Source: JANQNX01 sp040217095 (lineage in GTDB: Bacteria > Pseudomonadota > Gammaproteobacteria > Eutrophobiales > Eutrophobiaceae). Taken from it: a stretch of DNA of 64,000 bases. The stretch spans positions 248,001 through 312,000 of the forward strand of contig OZ245888.1 in the NCBI GenBank assembly GCA_965229565.1, given 5' to 3'. The position numbers and the translations under genes are program-made. How positions within the stretch are numbered: the first letter of the stretch is position 1; each line of letters starts with the position of its first letter. The notes under the pieces were generated by a model, which was not told the DNA's origin, made no database searches, and saw only the letters and a program-made list of their open reading frames with translations. Below, in pieces: positions 18,330-27,077 of this stretch.

Positions 18330-18811
18330 GCGTTCTCCAGCCGCACTTCCTGCAGTTCAGCATCTTCACCGGGAAATTCCTGCCAGAGTTCAGCAATGGT
18401 TTTACCTGTTTGTGGGTGCACCAGGTCGGGCTCCATATCAAACAAGGGCTTTAGTACGAAAGCGTATTTGGTAATGTCCTCGCGCGGCACATCATGACTG
18501 CTATCTACGGTGTCACCATACATGAGCAGATCGATATCGAGTGTGCGTGGTGAAAAACGTGTCTCATTACGGCGACGACCGAAATCATATTCAATCTCTT
18601 TTAACTCGGCGGCGACTTCATCAATTTCCTTATGGGTAATAAATGCTGCAACCAGATTGTAAAAATCGTCGCCCTCGAAACCCACTGCGGTATTCTGGTA
18701 TATCGGTGACAGTTCCAGTTTGCCAAATCTCTCAGCGAGGGCATGCAGTCCACCACGAATATTGTTCTCGCGTTCGACATTACTTCCGACGCCAACGTAG
18801 ACCCTGACCAT
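18326..18811 (-). CDS. folK: 2-amino-4-hydroxy-6-hydroxymethyldihydropteridine diphosphokinase
   Basis: 161 residues, normal for HPPK. Marks are VGVGSNVERENNI at the N-terminus, YQNTAVGFEGDDFYNLV near 38-54, IEYDFGRRRNETRFSPR and TLDIDLLMYGD near 92-102 with the two Mg-binding Asp residues. It transfers pyrophosphate from ATP to the dihydropterin in folate synthesis. Its start overlaps the folB stop by one base and its stop overlaps the downstream hydrolase start, so translation of all three is coupled. Confidence 0.95.
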   Translation of the reverse strand: MVRVYVGVGSNVERENNIRGGLHALAERFGKLELSPIYQNTAVGFEGDDFYNLVAAFITHKEIDEVAAELKEIEYDFGRRRNETRFSPRTLDIDLLMYGDTVDSSHDVPREDITKYAFVLKPLFDMEPDLVHPQTGKTIAELWQEFPGEDAELQEVRLENA

Positions 18812-19170
18812 TATGATTGTTTATTGCCCCGTTCAATGATGACACCCACATCGCGCACGCCACGTACTGCGCCTTTCTTGTTAAGTGTCAGTTTTACCCA
18901 GTGTGTATTGAATTCAGACAGGATGATATCGGTCACTTTTTCTGCGAGCGTCTCCACCAGTTCAAATTCACTGTCACCAACAAAACTCATGATGCGTTTG
19001 GCAACGTCCTTGTAGTTGAGCGTGTCTTCTATGTTGTCGCTATTGGCAGCGGCCCGTATATCCGTGCCCATCTCTATATCCAGGATCACTGTTTGCTTCA
19101 TACGGCGTTCCCAGTCATAAATGCCGATCACCGTGTCAATTCGCAGGTCGCGCAGGTAGATAATATCCAT
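18811..19170 (-). CDS. folB: Dihydroneopterin aldolase
   Basis: 119 residues, full length. MDIIYLRDLRIDTVIGIYDWER is the standard N-terminus, with a conserved Glu (VETLAEKVTDIIL) and a C-terminal Lys in LNKKGAVRGVRDVGV. It cleaves dihydroneopterin to the hydroxymethyl pterin used by FolK, the next gene. It is divergent from plsY, a classic gammaproteobacterial neighbourhood. Confidence 0.95.
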   Translation of the reverse strand: MDIIYLRDLRIDTVIGIYDWERRMKQTVILDIEMGTDIRAAANSDNIEDTLNYKDVAKRIMSFVGDSEFELVETLAEKVTDIILSEFNTHWVKLTLNKKGAVRGVRDVGVIIERGNKQS

Positions 19171-19283
19171 CGTGTTATTGTTACTGCCAGAAATTTCTGA
19201 TTATTATGCATGATCCAGCCAAGGCTGCCGAAAAAATTCTGTCTATGCTTGACCTGAATGAGTAGAGCGATTCCAATACGCGC

Positions 19284-19892
19284 ATGCTGCATGCCACCCT
19301 ACTGCTGATCCTGTCTTACCTGCTGGGCTCGATTGCCTCAGCCATACTGGTCTGCAGGATGCTGGGCCTGTCTGATCCACGTGCGGGTGGTTCCGGTAAT
19401 CCAGGTGCGACCAATGTATTGCGCCTGCACGGCAAGCGTGCGGCCATAATGACTCTGGCAGGCGATGTGTTGAAAGGCGTGATACCGGTCCTGTTGGCGA
19501 AGTTGCTTGGACAACCGGCATGGGTAGTGGCCGGTTGTGGGCTACTGGCATTTGCCGGACACCTGTTCCCGGTGTTTTTTGCCTTCAAGGGTGGCAAGGG
19601 AGTCGCCACGCTGATCGGCGTGCTGTTTGCCAGCCACTGGCTGATCGGGACAGGGTTCGTACTGACCTGGCTGTTGGTTGCCGCGCTGTTTCGCTATTCA
19701 TCGCTGGCGGCACTGGTAGCGGCGCTGACGTCACCGGCCTACACATGGTATGTACTACAGGAACTGCCCTTCATTATTTGCCATGCGATCATGGTCGTTC
19801 TGTTGTTCTGGCGCCATCGCTCAAATATCCGAAACCTGCTCAACGGTAGCGAAGGCAAGATAGGAAAACCGAAGTCTAGAGATCCAGCATAG
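19284..19892 (+). CDS. plsY: Acyl-phosphate:glycerol-3-phosphate acyltransferase PlsY
   Basis: 202 residues, five or more membrane helices. The three PlsY motifs are present: LLGSIASAILVCRMLGLSDPR near 11-31, GSGNPGATNVLR near 33-44, and AFKGGKGVATLIGVLF near 97-112. It acylates glycerol-3-phosphate in the first step of phospholipid synthesis, in the inner membrane. The last 17 bases overlap the 3' end of the convergent tsaD gene. Confidence 0.95.
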   Translation: MLHATLLLILSYLLGSIASAILVCRMLGLSDPRAGGSGNPGATNVLRLHGKRAAIMTLAGDVLKGVIPVLLAKLLGQPAWVVAGCGLLAFAGHLFPVFFAFKGGKGVATLIGVLFASHWLIGTGFVLTWLLVAALFRYSSLAALVAALTSPAYTWYVLQELPFIICHAIMVVLLFWRHRSNIRNLLNGSEGKIGKPKSRDPA

Positions 19893-20880
19893 ACCAGCGC
19901 GCGCGGGCCTGGAAATTCAGGTCCTCGGTTTGTCCTTGCTGCAGGCGCAGGAAACCACAGTAAGCAATCATGGCGCCATTGTCCGTACAGAATTCCGGCC
20001 GCGGGAAATAAACCCGGCCATTGATATCCGACATTAACTCCACCAGCCCGGCACGCAGTTGCTTGTTGGCGCTGACGCCACCGGCGACAACAAGCTGGTT
20101 CAGTCCAGTCATCTCGACCGCGCGACGACACTTTATAATGAAGGTATCGACCACGGCGTCAACAAACGCGCGTGCAATATCCGCTCTCGTCTGCTCATCC
20201 CCCGGCTCTGTATTAAACGTATTCAGTGCAAAGGTCTTGAGACCACTGAAACTGAAATCCAGCCCGGGCCTGTCTGTCATCGGTCGAGGAAAGCGAAACC
20301 GCTGACTATTACCTTTCTCTGCCAGTGCCGATATCGCCGGGCCACCCGGGTAGGGTAAGCCGAGGAGTTTTGCCGTCTTGTCAAAGGCCTCACCGGCGGC
20401 ATCATCCACCGACTCTCCCAGCAGACTGTATTCACCGATGGCTTTCACTTCTACCAGCTGGGTATGGCCCCCGGAAACCAGCAGTGCCAGGAACGGAAAC
20501 GACGGTACGTCCTGCTCCAGCAGCGGTGCCAGCAGGTGTGCCTCCATGTGATGCACACCTATGGCAGGAACAGACAGGGCATAGGCAAGGCTGCGACCAA
20601 CCGCCGTGCCGACCAGCAATGCCCCCATCAGCCCGGGCCCGGCCGTGTAGGCAACGGCGTCAATACTCGATAATTCACAGTCTGCCTGCTCCAGGCAGGC
20701 TCGAACCAACGGCAGTATACGCCGAACATGGTCACGCGAGGCCAGCTCCGGCACTACCCCCCCATACTGCTTGTGCAGGTCTACCTGGCTGAATAGCTGG
20801 TGTGCCAGCAGGCCCTGGGTGCCGTCATAAATGGCAATGCCGGTCTCATCGCAGGATGTCTCAATACCCAAAACACGCAT
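19876..20880 (-). CDS. tsaD: tRNA N6-adenosine threonylcarbamoyltransferase TsaD
   Basis: 334 residues, full length. The N-terminus MRVLGIETSCDETGIAIYD, the metal-binding HHMEAHLLAPLL near 110-121 and LLVSGGHTQLVEV near 133-145 are all family signatures; the second metal region is GGVSANKQLR and FCTDNGAMIA. It transfers threonylcarbamoyl to A37 of ANN-decoding tRNAs, working with TsaB, TsaE and TsaC. It is divergent from rpsU with 113 bases between, as in E. coli. Confidence 0.96.
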   Translation of the reverse strand: MRVLGIETSCDETGIAIYDGTQGLLAHQLFSQVDLHKQYGGVVPELASRDHVRRILPLVRACLEQADCELSSIDAVAYTAGPGLMGALLVGTAVGRSLAYALSVPAIGVHHMEAHLLAPLLEQDVPSFPFLALLVSGGHTQLVEVKAIGEYSLLGESVDDAAGEAFDKTAKLLGLPYPGGPAISALAEKGNSQRFRFPRPMTDRPGLDFSFSGLKTFALNTFNTEPGDEQTRADIARAFVDAVVDTFIIKCRRAVEMTGLNQLVVAGGVSANKQLRAGLVELMSDINGRVYFPRPEFCTDNGAMIAYCGFLRLQQGQTEDLNFQARARWSMLDL

Positions 20881-20993
20881 ATTTGTTAGTTATTCCTGTA
20901 AAAACAGTGATTGTTGGATTGCATTTTGATTGATAGTCACTAAAATGACCGCCTTTTCACCTACGCGTAAAGAAAACAAGGACTAATTACACT

Positions 20994-21209
20994 ATGCCTT
21001 CAGTTAAGGTTAGAGACAACGAACCATTTGACATTGCAATGCGACGCTTCAAGCGTGCCTGTGAAAAGGCGGGCGTTCTGGCGGATACACACAAGCGTGA
21101 ATTCTACGAGAAACCGACCCAGGTGCGTAAGCGCAAAGCTGCTGCCGCGGTTAAACGCGCGCAAAAGCAGGCCTCCAGAAATATTCTACGTCGCACCCGT
21201 CCTTACTAA
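20994..21209 (+). CDS. rpsU: 30S ribosomal protein S21
   Basis: 71 residues, exactly the gammaproteobacterial length. PSVKVRDNEPFDIAMRRFKRACEKAG is the canonical start and the C-terminal half is Lys/Arg-rich (NILRRTRPY end). It binds the small subunit near the anti-Shine-Dalgarno end of 16S rRNA. An AAGGACTAATTACACT leader supplies the ribosome binding site. First gene of the macromolecular-synthesis cluster rpsU-yqeY-dnaG-rpoD. Confidence 0.97.
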   Translation: MPSVKVRDNEPFDIAMRRFKRACEKAGVLADTHKREFYEKPTQVRKRKAAAAVKRAQKQASRNILRRTRPY

Positions 21210-21230
21210 GCCCGGCCGTAAGCATCAGCC

Positions 21231-21680
21231 ATGGCTGATATCAAATCCAGAATTAGCGACGACGTCAAGGCTGCCATGCGCAGCAAAGACAAGGAAAAGC
21301 TGGGTGCACTAAGGCTGATCCAGGCTGCCTTCAAGCAGAAAGAAGTCGACGAACGTATCGAGCTCGATGACCAGCAGGCCATCGCGATACTCGACAAGAT
21401 GGCCAAGCAACACCGCGATTCCATTGAACAGTTCAGCCAGGCCAATCGTGATGACCTGGTAGAAAAGGAACAGTATGAACTGGATATTATAGAAACCTAT
21501 CTCCCGGCCCAACTCTCCGAGGCCGAAATCAAAGAGATGATTGAAACCGCCATCGCTGACACCGGGGCCGAATCCATGAAAGACATGGGCAAGGTCATGG
21601 GCAAGCTGAAAGGCGAACTACAGGGCCGCGCCGACATGTCACAAGTGAGTGGCATGATCAAGGCCCGTCTCAACCAGTAA
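21231..21680 (+). CDS. yqeY: GatB/YqeY domain protein
   Basis: 149 residues, standard YqeY. The N-terminal helical part has KAAMRSKDKEKLGALRLIQAA and the C-terminal tail domain ends GKVMGKLKGELQGRADMSQV, the part shared with the tRNA-binding tail of GatB. Its biochemical role is not known, though the fold suggests tRNA or amidotransferase contact. It lies 21 bases after rpsU and 74 before dnaG, the usual place in many gammaproteobacteria outside the enterics. Confidence 0.92.
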   Translation: MADIKSRISDDVKAAMRSKDKEKLGALRLIQAAFKQKEVDERIELDDQQAIAILDKMAKQHRDSIEQFSQANRDDLVEKEQYELDIIETYLPAQLSEAEIKEMIETAIADTGAESMKDMGKVMGKLKGELQGRADMSQVSGMIKARLNQ

Positions 21681-21754
21681 TCACCTTGCCGGCAACCCGT
21701 GCGCCTGCGCACTAGCCCTCGCCTTTTTGCCGGTGCTGTTTATACTCTCCTGTC

Positions 21755-23521
21755 ATGGCGGGACTCATTCCACAACAATTTATCGATGACCTGCTGGCCA
21801 GGACCGACATCGTCGATGTCATCGATGGCTATGTACCGTTAAAAAGAGCAGGCAAAAACCACCAGGCCTGTTGCCCGTTTCACGACGAGAAGACACCCTC
21901 TTTCACCGTCAGTCAGCAAAAACAGTTTTATCACTGCTTCGGTTGTGGTGCGAACGGGTCGGCGATCGGTTTCCTGATGGAATACATGAATATGGGTTTC
22001 GTAGAGGCCGTCGAGGAACTGGCCTCGCGCGCCGGCATGGAAATCCCGAAAGAAGCCATTAACAGCCGCGTCAATCCCGATACCAGTGAACTCTATGAAC
22101 TGATGGAACTGGTCAACAAGTTCTACCTGAAACAACTACGTCAGCATCCCGAGGCCAGCCGGGTCATCGATTACCTCAAGGGTCGTGGCATCAGCGGCGA
22201 GATTGCCGCCCGCTATGAGCTGGGTTTTGCCCCGCCAGGCTGGGACAACCTGATATCGGAACTGGGCCGTTCGGATGCGGGAATAAAGCGCCTTCAAAAA
22301 ACAGGGGCCATCATCGAAAAAGACAATGGTGGCTTTTACGACCGTTTTCGTGATCGCCTGATGTTCCCAATTCGAGACCAGCGCGGACGGGTAATCGGGT
22401 TCGGTGGCCGGGTGCTGGAAGCAGATGCCAAGCCCAAGTACCTGAATTCACCCGAGACACCCATCTTTCAAAAGGGCCATGAACTTTATGGCCTTTACCA
22501 GGCACGCAAGGAACTGAAAGACACCGACTGCGTTTACGTGGTCGAGGGTTACATGGACGTCATTGCCCTTGCACAACACGGTATTAATAATGCAGTGGCC
22601 AGCCTGGGTACGGCCGCCACCACGGAGCATATCGACAAACTGTTTCGCCATAGCGGCAAACTGGTGTTTTGTTTCGACGGGGACGAGGCTGGTAAAAAGG
22701 CAGCCTGGCGGGCACTGGAAAATGCGCTACCGATGTTGAAGGAAGGCCGCCAGGTTTATTTCACCTTTTTACCCGATGGCGAGGACCCGGATAGCTTTGT
22801 ACGTGAAAAGGGCAAGGCGGCCTTCGAGGACTCGAGTTTGCAACAACCACTGTCCGAGTTCCTGTTTCGTAGCCTTCGCCAGGGCGTCGATCTTGCCACC
22901 CCGGAAGGTTGTGCACTGATGATAGAAAAAGCGTTGCCCTTGCTTGGCCTGTTACCGAACGGCGCACTAAAAAATATACTCGTACAGGAACTGGCTACAC
23001 TAACCCATTACGACGCCAGGGTATTGGAAGACCAGCTGGAGCAAAGACCGGACCGGCGTCAGCCGGCCCGCAACAGGATAAAGCCTGCACAATCCAACAA
23101 GGGGGTAGAAAAGGTTCGCTGGCTGGTACGCGCCCTGCTTCACCAGCCTGAACTGGCAAAGGAACTGGAAAGTACGGCCAACCTTGCCGTTTTCACCTCT
23201 CCCGGGATTACATTCCTGGTCGAACTGATTGAATTTATCAGGGAGCGGCCCCATATAACGACTGCATCGATACTGGAGCACTGGCGCGATACCCGTTTTG
23301 AACAACGCCTGCGGGAGCTGGCGGGAGAAGCGGAGACCGTGACCGAGATTGGCGTCACCGACGCTGAATTCCTGGAGGCCATCGACCGTCTCATCAAGAC
23401 AAACATTCGTGAATTTGAGCTATTTAAACTCAAGAACAGACCGTCAGAACTGAGCGAGGAAGAGAAACAGCGCTATCGTGACATGCAACGATCAGAGCCG
23501 GAGGCTGATTCAAAGGCGTAA
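21755..23521 (+). CDS. dnaG: DNA primase DnaG
   Basis: 588 residues, normal length. The CHC2 zinc finger has CCPFHDEKTPSF and HCFGCGANG (residues about 40-67). The TOPRIM catalytic domain shows VVEGYMDVIAL near 263-273 and FDGDEAGKKA near 309-318. The C-terminal part is the DnaB-binding helicase-interaction domain. It makes the RNA primers for lagging-strand synthesis. Translational and transcriptional linkage with rpsU and rpoD is the long-known arrangement in this group. Confidence 0.97.
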   Translation: MAGLIPQQFIDDLLARTDIVDVIDGYVPLKRAGKNHQACCPFHDEKTPSFTVSQQKQFYHCFGCGANGSAIGFLMEYMNMGFVEAVEELASRAGMEIPKEAINSRVNPDTSELYELMELVNKFYLKQLRQHPEASRVIDYLKGRGISGEIAARYELGFAPPGWDNLISELGRSDAGIKRLQKTGAIIEKDNGGFYDRFRDRLMFPIRDQRGRVIGFGGRVLEADAKPKYLNSPETPIFQKGHELYGLYQARKELKDTDCVYVVEGYMDVIALAQHGINNAVASLGTAATTEHIDKLFRHSGKLVFCFDGDEAGKKAAWRALENALPMLKEGRQVYFTFLPDGEDPDSFVREKGKAAFEDSSLQQPLSEFLFRSLRQGVDLATPEGCALMIEKALPLLGLLPNGALKNILVQELATLTHYDARVLEDQLEQRPDRRQPARNRIKPAQSNKGVEKVRWLVRALLHQPELAKELESTANLAVFTSPGITFLVELIEFIRERPHITTASILEHWRDTRFEQRLRELAGEAETVTEIGVTDAEFLEAIDRLIKTNIREFELFKLKNRPSELSEEEKQRYRDMQRSEPEADSKA

Positions 23522-23673
23522 TTAATCTGGCGAAATCCCGGATCATGTGCTACATTTGACCGTTTTAGCCCGGCAAAATATTTGTTATTAAACAACCAGT
23601 TATCGACACCGCCCGGGTCGCGAAAACCGATATTTTCACCTATTTTTTAAGCAATTTTTGAGCCAAAGCATCT

Positions 23674-25536
23674 ATGGAACCAGTTGAACAAATCCTGCAA
23701 GAAGACGAAAAATCCCAGCTAAAAGTACTTATCGCCAAGGGTAAAGAGCAGGGCTTCTTGACTTATCACGAAGTGAACGATCACTTACCTGATGACATCG
23801 TCGAACCGGAACAGATCGAAGATATCATCAATATGATCAATGACATGGGTATCAAGGTCCATGAAACCCCGCCTGACGACGTCGACCAGATCACCGATAA
23901 CACCGAGGGTCCGGATGAAGACGCCGCGGCCGAGGCGGCGGCGGCCCTGGCCAGCCTGGAAAATGAGTTTGGCCGTACCACTGACCCGGTCAGGATGTAC
24001 ATGCGTGAGATGGGCACAGTCGACCTGCTTACTCGTGAGGGCGAAATCAAGATTGCCAAGCGTATCGAGGACGGCCTGCAACAGGTGCTCGGTGCCCTGT
24101 CCAGCTATCCCGGTACTGTAATGACCGTACTGCAAGCCTTCGACCTGGTACTTAAGGAAGAAATGAAATTAAGCGAGGTCATCATCGGTTTCAACGACAT
24201 GGAAGAGTACCCGGACTCGGGCATCCCGGTGAATAATCCAACCGAGAATAACAATAATAACGACGACGACAGCGACGATGATGACGACAGCGACGATGAT
24301 GACGATAGCGCTGACGAAGAAGAAGCGGCACTGACCGCTGAAGATGTACAAGACCACATCGACAGGCTGCGTAAACTGCATACCAAGTTTATCAAGGCAG
24401 TAAAACGTTACGGAAAAGACAACCCGAAAACCAGGGTGCATGAAGAAGAACTGGCACAGTGTTTCCTGGAACTGCGCCTGACACCAAAATTTATTGACCT
24501 GCTTACGGATAACCTGCGCGATCTTATCGATCGCATTCGCTACACGGAACGCACGATCATGGAAATCTGTGTCAAGGAAGCAAAGATGCCGCGCAAGGAA
24601 TTTATCAGTTCCTTCCCCGGCAACGAAACAAATTTCAAATGGATCAAGAGTGTCCTGAAGAGCAAGGATCCCTACACTGAGAAACTCAAGGAACACGAGG
24701 ATGATATCGTCAAGATCCAGGAAAAACTGGCAGCAATATTTGATGACGCATTATTGAATATTGCCGAGATCAAGGAGATTAACCGCAAGATTTCGATTGG
24801 TGAGGCCAAGGCCCGACGTGCAAAGAAAGAAATGGTTGAGGCCAACCTGCGACTGGTTATTTCTATCGCAAAAAAATACACCAATCGCGGCCTGCTGTTT
24901 CTCGACCTGATCCAGGAAGGCAACATTGGGTTAATGAAAGCCGTGGACAAATTTGAATACCGCCGCGGTTACAAGTTTTCTACCTATGCTACATGGTGGA
25001 TTCGCCAGGCTATTACACGCTCGATTGCTGACCAGGCACGAACCATTCGTATCCCGGTACATATGATCGAAACCATCAACAAGCTGAACCGTATTTCGCG
25101 CCAGATACTTCAGGAAATGGGTCGTGAACCAACGCCGGAAGAACTGGCGGAGCGCATGGAAATGCCGGAAGAAAAAGTACGCAAGGTTCTCAAGATTGCC
25201 AAGGAGCCCATCTCAATGGAAACGCCAATCGGTGATGACGAAGATTCACACCTTGGCGACTTCATCGAGGACCTGAATATCCTGGCACCAAGTGATTCGG
25301 CCAGCTTTGAAGGCCTGCGTCGTACCACGCGCGAGGCACTGGAAGGCTTGACCCCGAGGGAAGCAAAGGTATTAAGAATGCGTTTTGGTATAGATATGAA
25401 TACCGATCACACACTGGAAGAAGTCGGCAAACAATTCGACGTAACCCGTGAGCGCATTCGTCAGATAGAGGCCAAGGCACTGAGAAAGTTGCGCCACCCG
25501 TCGCGCTCGGATCAGTTGAAGACATTCCTCGATTAA
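23674..25536 (+). CDS. rpoD: RNA polymerase primary sigma factor RpoD (sigma-70)
   Basis: 620 residues. Region 1.1 spans about 1-80, region 1.2 DPVRMYMREMGTVDLLTREGE near 106-126, a non-conserved region near 130-375, then the 2.1-2.4 core (RLVISIAKKYTNRGLLFLDLIQEGN, YATWWIRQAITR), 3.0-3.2 and the 4.2 helix-turn-helix (TLEEVGKQFDVTRERIRQIE). Inside the non-conserved region an Asn-rich then Asp/Glu-rich stretch (about residues 188-218, with an Asp/Ser run at 197-211) makes an unusually acidic linker. It directs housekeeping transcription. Confidence 0.98.
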   Translation: MEPVEQILQEDEKSQLKVLIAKGKEQGFLTYHEVNDHLPDDIVEPEQIEDIINMINDMGIKVHETPPDDVDQITDNTEGPDEDAAAEAAAALASLENEFGRTTDPVRMYMREMGTVDLLTREGEIKIAKRIEDGLQQVLGALSSYPGTVMTVLQAFDLVLKEEMKLSEVIIGFNDMEEYPDSGIPVNNPTENNNNNDDDSDDDDDSDDDDDSADEEEAALTAEDVQDHIDRLRKLHTKFIKAVKRYGKDNPKTRVHEEELAQCFLELRLTPKFIDLLTDNLRDLIDRIRYTERTIMEICVKEAKMPRKEFISSFPGNETNFKWIKSVLKSKDPYTEKLKEHEDDIVKIQEKLAAIFDDALLNIAEIKEINRKISIGEAKARRAKKEMVEANLRLVISIAKKYTNRGLLFLDLIQEGNIGLMKAVDKFEYRRGYKFSTYATWWIRQAITRSIADQARTIRIPVHMIETINKLNRISRQILQEMGREPTPEELAERMEMPEEKVRKVLKIAKEPISMETPIGDDEDSHLGDFIEDLNILAPSDSASFEGLRRTTREALEGLTPREAKVLRMRFGIDMNTDHTLEEVGKQFDVTRERIRQIEAKALRKLRHPSRSDQLKTFLD

Positions 25537-25548
25537 TTTCGAGGAATG
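25523..25548 (+). other. Perfect hairpin across the rpoD stop codon
   Basis: CATTCCTCGA (25523-25532) is exactly complementary to TCGAGGAATG (25539-25548) with a TTAATT loop that holds the stop codon. There is no T-run after it. It may end or process the rpoD message ahead of the tRNA gene; inference only. Confidence 0.55.
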
Positions 25549-25598
25549 CAGTCTGGCATCAACCCTGACAATCCCCTACTATTCGCAAAAATTTCAAA

Positions 25599-25675
25599 GG
25601 GCCTGTAGCTCAGTTGGTTAGAGCAGTGGACTCATAATCCATTGGTCGAAGGTTCGAGTCCTTCCGGGCCCACCA
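25599..25675 (+). tRNA. tRNA-Ile2 (CAT anticodon, lysidine-modified type)
   Basis: A complete 77-nt cloverleaf with encoded CCA. The acceptor stem is GGGCCTG against CGGGCCC (one G-T pair), the D-arm AGCTCAGTTGGTTAGAGC, the anticodon loop CTCATAA, and the T-arm GAAGGTTCGAGTCCTTC. CAT reads as Met, but this tRNA stands just after rpoD, where E. coli has ileX (tRNA-Ile2), and its sequence is unlike the second CAT tRNA of this window, which is a typical elongator Met. I therefore call it Ile2, whose C34 is changed to lysidine by TilS. A second copy of its last 16 nt lies 135 bases downstream. Confidence 0.85.
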
Positions 25676-25736
25676 CTTCCATTGTCAGTCAATTCAAAGA
25701 TAGTAACCATCCCTGATGCATCCCCCGGCCTGTCTT
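25660..25736 (+). repeat. Direct repeat, copy 1: tRNA-Ile2 3' end plus downstream flank
   Basis: These 77 bases (starting with CCTTCCGGGCCCACCA, the end of the tRNA) reappear at 25795-25871 with three mismatches. The repeat unit thus joins the tRNA 3' end to 61 bases of non-coding flank. This is the arrangement expected of an attachment-site duplication or of a decayed tandem tRNA duplication. Confidence 0.9.
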
Positions 25737-25795
25737 CCGTGACAGGCGCTCGCTAAACTGCGAAAGTCCACAGGACTTTCGGTTTTAGCTTCGCC
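25737..25795 (+). repeat. Palindromic element A between the tRNA-Ile2 repeats
   Basis: A long imperfect palindrome: outer stem GGCG (25745-25748) with CGCC (25792-25795), then GCTAAA (25752-25757) with TTTAGC (25784-25789), then a 9-bp core CGAAAGTCC (25761-25769) with GGACTTTCG (25773-25781) and a loop of ACA. A second possible hairpin, GCCTGTC (25728-25734) with GACAGGC (25741-25747), overlaps its left edge. Read on the minus strand, ACCGAAAGT, CTTTCGCAG and AGCGAGCGCC match element B near tRNA-Met in order. Confidence 0.8.
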
Positions 25796-25871
25796 CTTCC
25801 GGGCCCACCACTTCCATTGTCAGTCAATTCAAAGATAGTAACCATCCCTGGTGCATCCCTCGGTCTGTCTT
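25795..25871 (+). repeat. Direct repeat, copy 2: detached tRNA-Ile2 3' fragment plus flank
   Basis: Offset by exactly 135 bases from copy 1, 74 of 77 bases identical. Only the last 16 nt of the tRNA are present (T-stem 3' strand, acceptor strand and CCA), so it cannot form a tRNA. Confidence 0.9.
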
Positions 25872-26258
25872 ACAATAAAAGTGCTTGCTATCAACAGATC
25901 CGTCCATGCTTTTCTGCATGAGCACACTGTATTGTTGTTAAGCAGGGATTTAATAATTTTGTAATACATAATATGTATGTGAACAAATACCAACCACTGT
26001 ATAAAAGTCAAAGACTTAGCCCAATTAGCGCTATAACCTGTTATTTATAATCGTAAAATGCTATTATGTATTTTCAATAACAAGTCATTTGTTATTTATT
26101 TCATATGTATGTTTACTGAAATATTTTCAGATTAAATATTTCCATCATGTAACACATACTCAATTTTCAAGTCGCTAAGACATCGTCAAAACAATAATAA
26201 TAAATTGGCGTTCTGCATCGAATGCAGATTAACCGACAACTTATTATTAATTAACAAT
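25872..26258 (+). promoter_or_regulatory. AT-rich, palindrome-rich leader before the betaine operon
   Basis: About 390 bases without a credible gene; the only open frame is a 60-codon AT-rich one on the minus strand that I do not support. It contains a 15-base palindrome (ATACATA-A-TATGTAT, 25964-25978), an 8-bp inverted repeat AATAACAA/TTGTTATT (26076-26096) and a TATAAT hexamer at 26046-26051 with no clear -35 element. It probably holds the promoter and control sites of the betaine-synthesis genes. Confidence 0.5.
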
Positions 26259-27077
26259 ATGCAAACAAAACAAGAACAAGATTACGGTAGAGATCCGATA
26301 AAAGTCAGAGAATCCGACAAATATGTCGATGAATACATCATGCCCTTCGTCAACAAGTGGGACGAACTCATTGATTGGGATGGAAGGGCTGAAAGTGAAG
26401 GTACATTCTTTATCGACTTGCTTAACAAGCACGGCGTAAAGAAAATTCTCGATGTTGCGACTGGAACAGGCTACCACTCGGTACGCCTCATCAAAGCAGG
26501 ATTTGAAGTCACAAGTGCAGATGGCAGCCCAACCATGCTGGCCAAGGCATTTGATAATGCGCGTAAAAGAGGCGAGATACTTCGCACGGTCCATGCAGAC
26601 TGGCGCTGGTTGAACAAGAGTGTGCACGACCTTTATGATGCAGTTATTTGCCTGGGCAATTCATTCACGCATCTACACAATGAAAATGATCGTCGCAAAA
26701 CCCTCGCCGAATTTTATGCCACCCTTCGCCATGATGGCATCCTCATACTTGACCAAAGGAACTATGACGCTTTAATCGACACCGATTTAGAGCCTTCACA
26801 TGACTTTTACTACTGTGGTGATGAAGTAGTTGCCAAGCCGGAACATGTAGACGAAACACTGGCGCGATTTCGCTATGAATTCAAGGATGGCGATGTATTC
26901 CACCTGAATATGTTTCCACTTAGAAAGGCGTATACACACCGTTTATTGAAAGAAGTCGGTTTTCAAAGCGTAGTCACCTACGGTGACTTCCAGGAAACCT
27001 ATCAAAATACAAATCCGGACTTCTACGTGCACGTTGCGTCCAAAAAATACGTACCGACAAACACAAAAAAATCATGA
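26259..27077 (+). CDS. Glycine/sarcosine N-methyltransferase (betaine synthesis)
   Basis: 272 residues from the ATG at 26259, which gives the family N-terminus (QEQDYGRDPIKVRESDKYV). The SAM-binding motif is ILDVATGTGYHSVRL near 65-79, and further family blocks are VHADWRWLN, ICLGNSFTHL, ILDQRNYD and LNMFPLRKAYTHRL. The sequence resembles the halophile GSMT of Ectothiorhodospira/Halorhodospira. It methylates glycine to sarcosine and then to dimethylglycine with SAM. Its stop overlaps the start of the next gene by 4 bases, so both enzymes are made together. A longer frame to 26205 is not needed. The product betaine is an osmoprotectant. Confidence 0.93.
   Translation: MQTKQEQDYGRDPIKVRESDKYVDEYIMPFVNKWDELIDWDGRAESEGTFFIDLLNKHGVKKILDVATGTGYHSVRLIKAGFEVTSADGSPTMLAKAFDNARKRGEILRTVHADWRWLNKSVHDLYDAVICLGNSFTHLHNENDRRKTLAEFYATLRHDGILILDQRNYDALIDTDLEPSHDFYYCGDEVVAKPEHVDETLARFRYEFKDGDVFHLNMFPLRKAYTHRLLKEVGFQSVVTYGDFQETYQNTNPDFYVHVASKKYVPTNTKKS

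Noticed and set aside
25829..26011. 60-codon minus-strand frame downstream of tRNA-Ile2
   Set aside because: AT-rich, overlaps the repeat copy and palindromes, no ribosome site or protein features.
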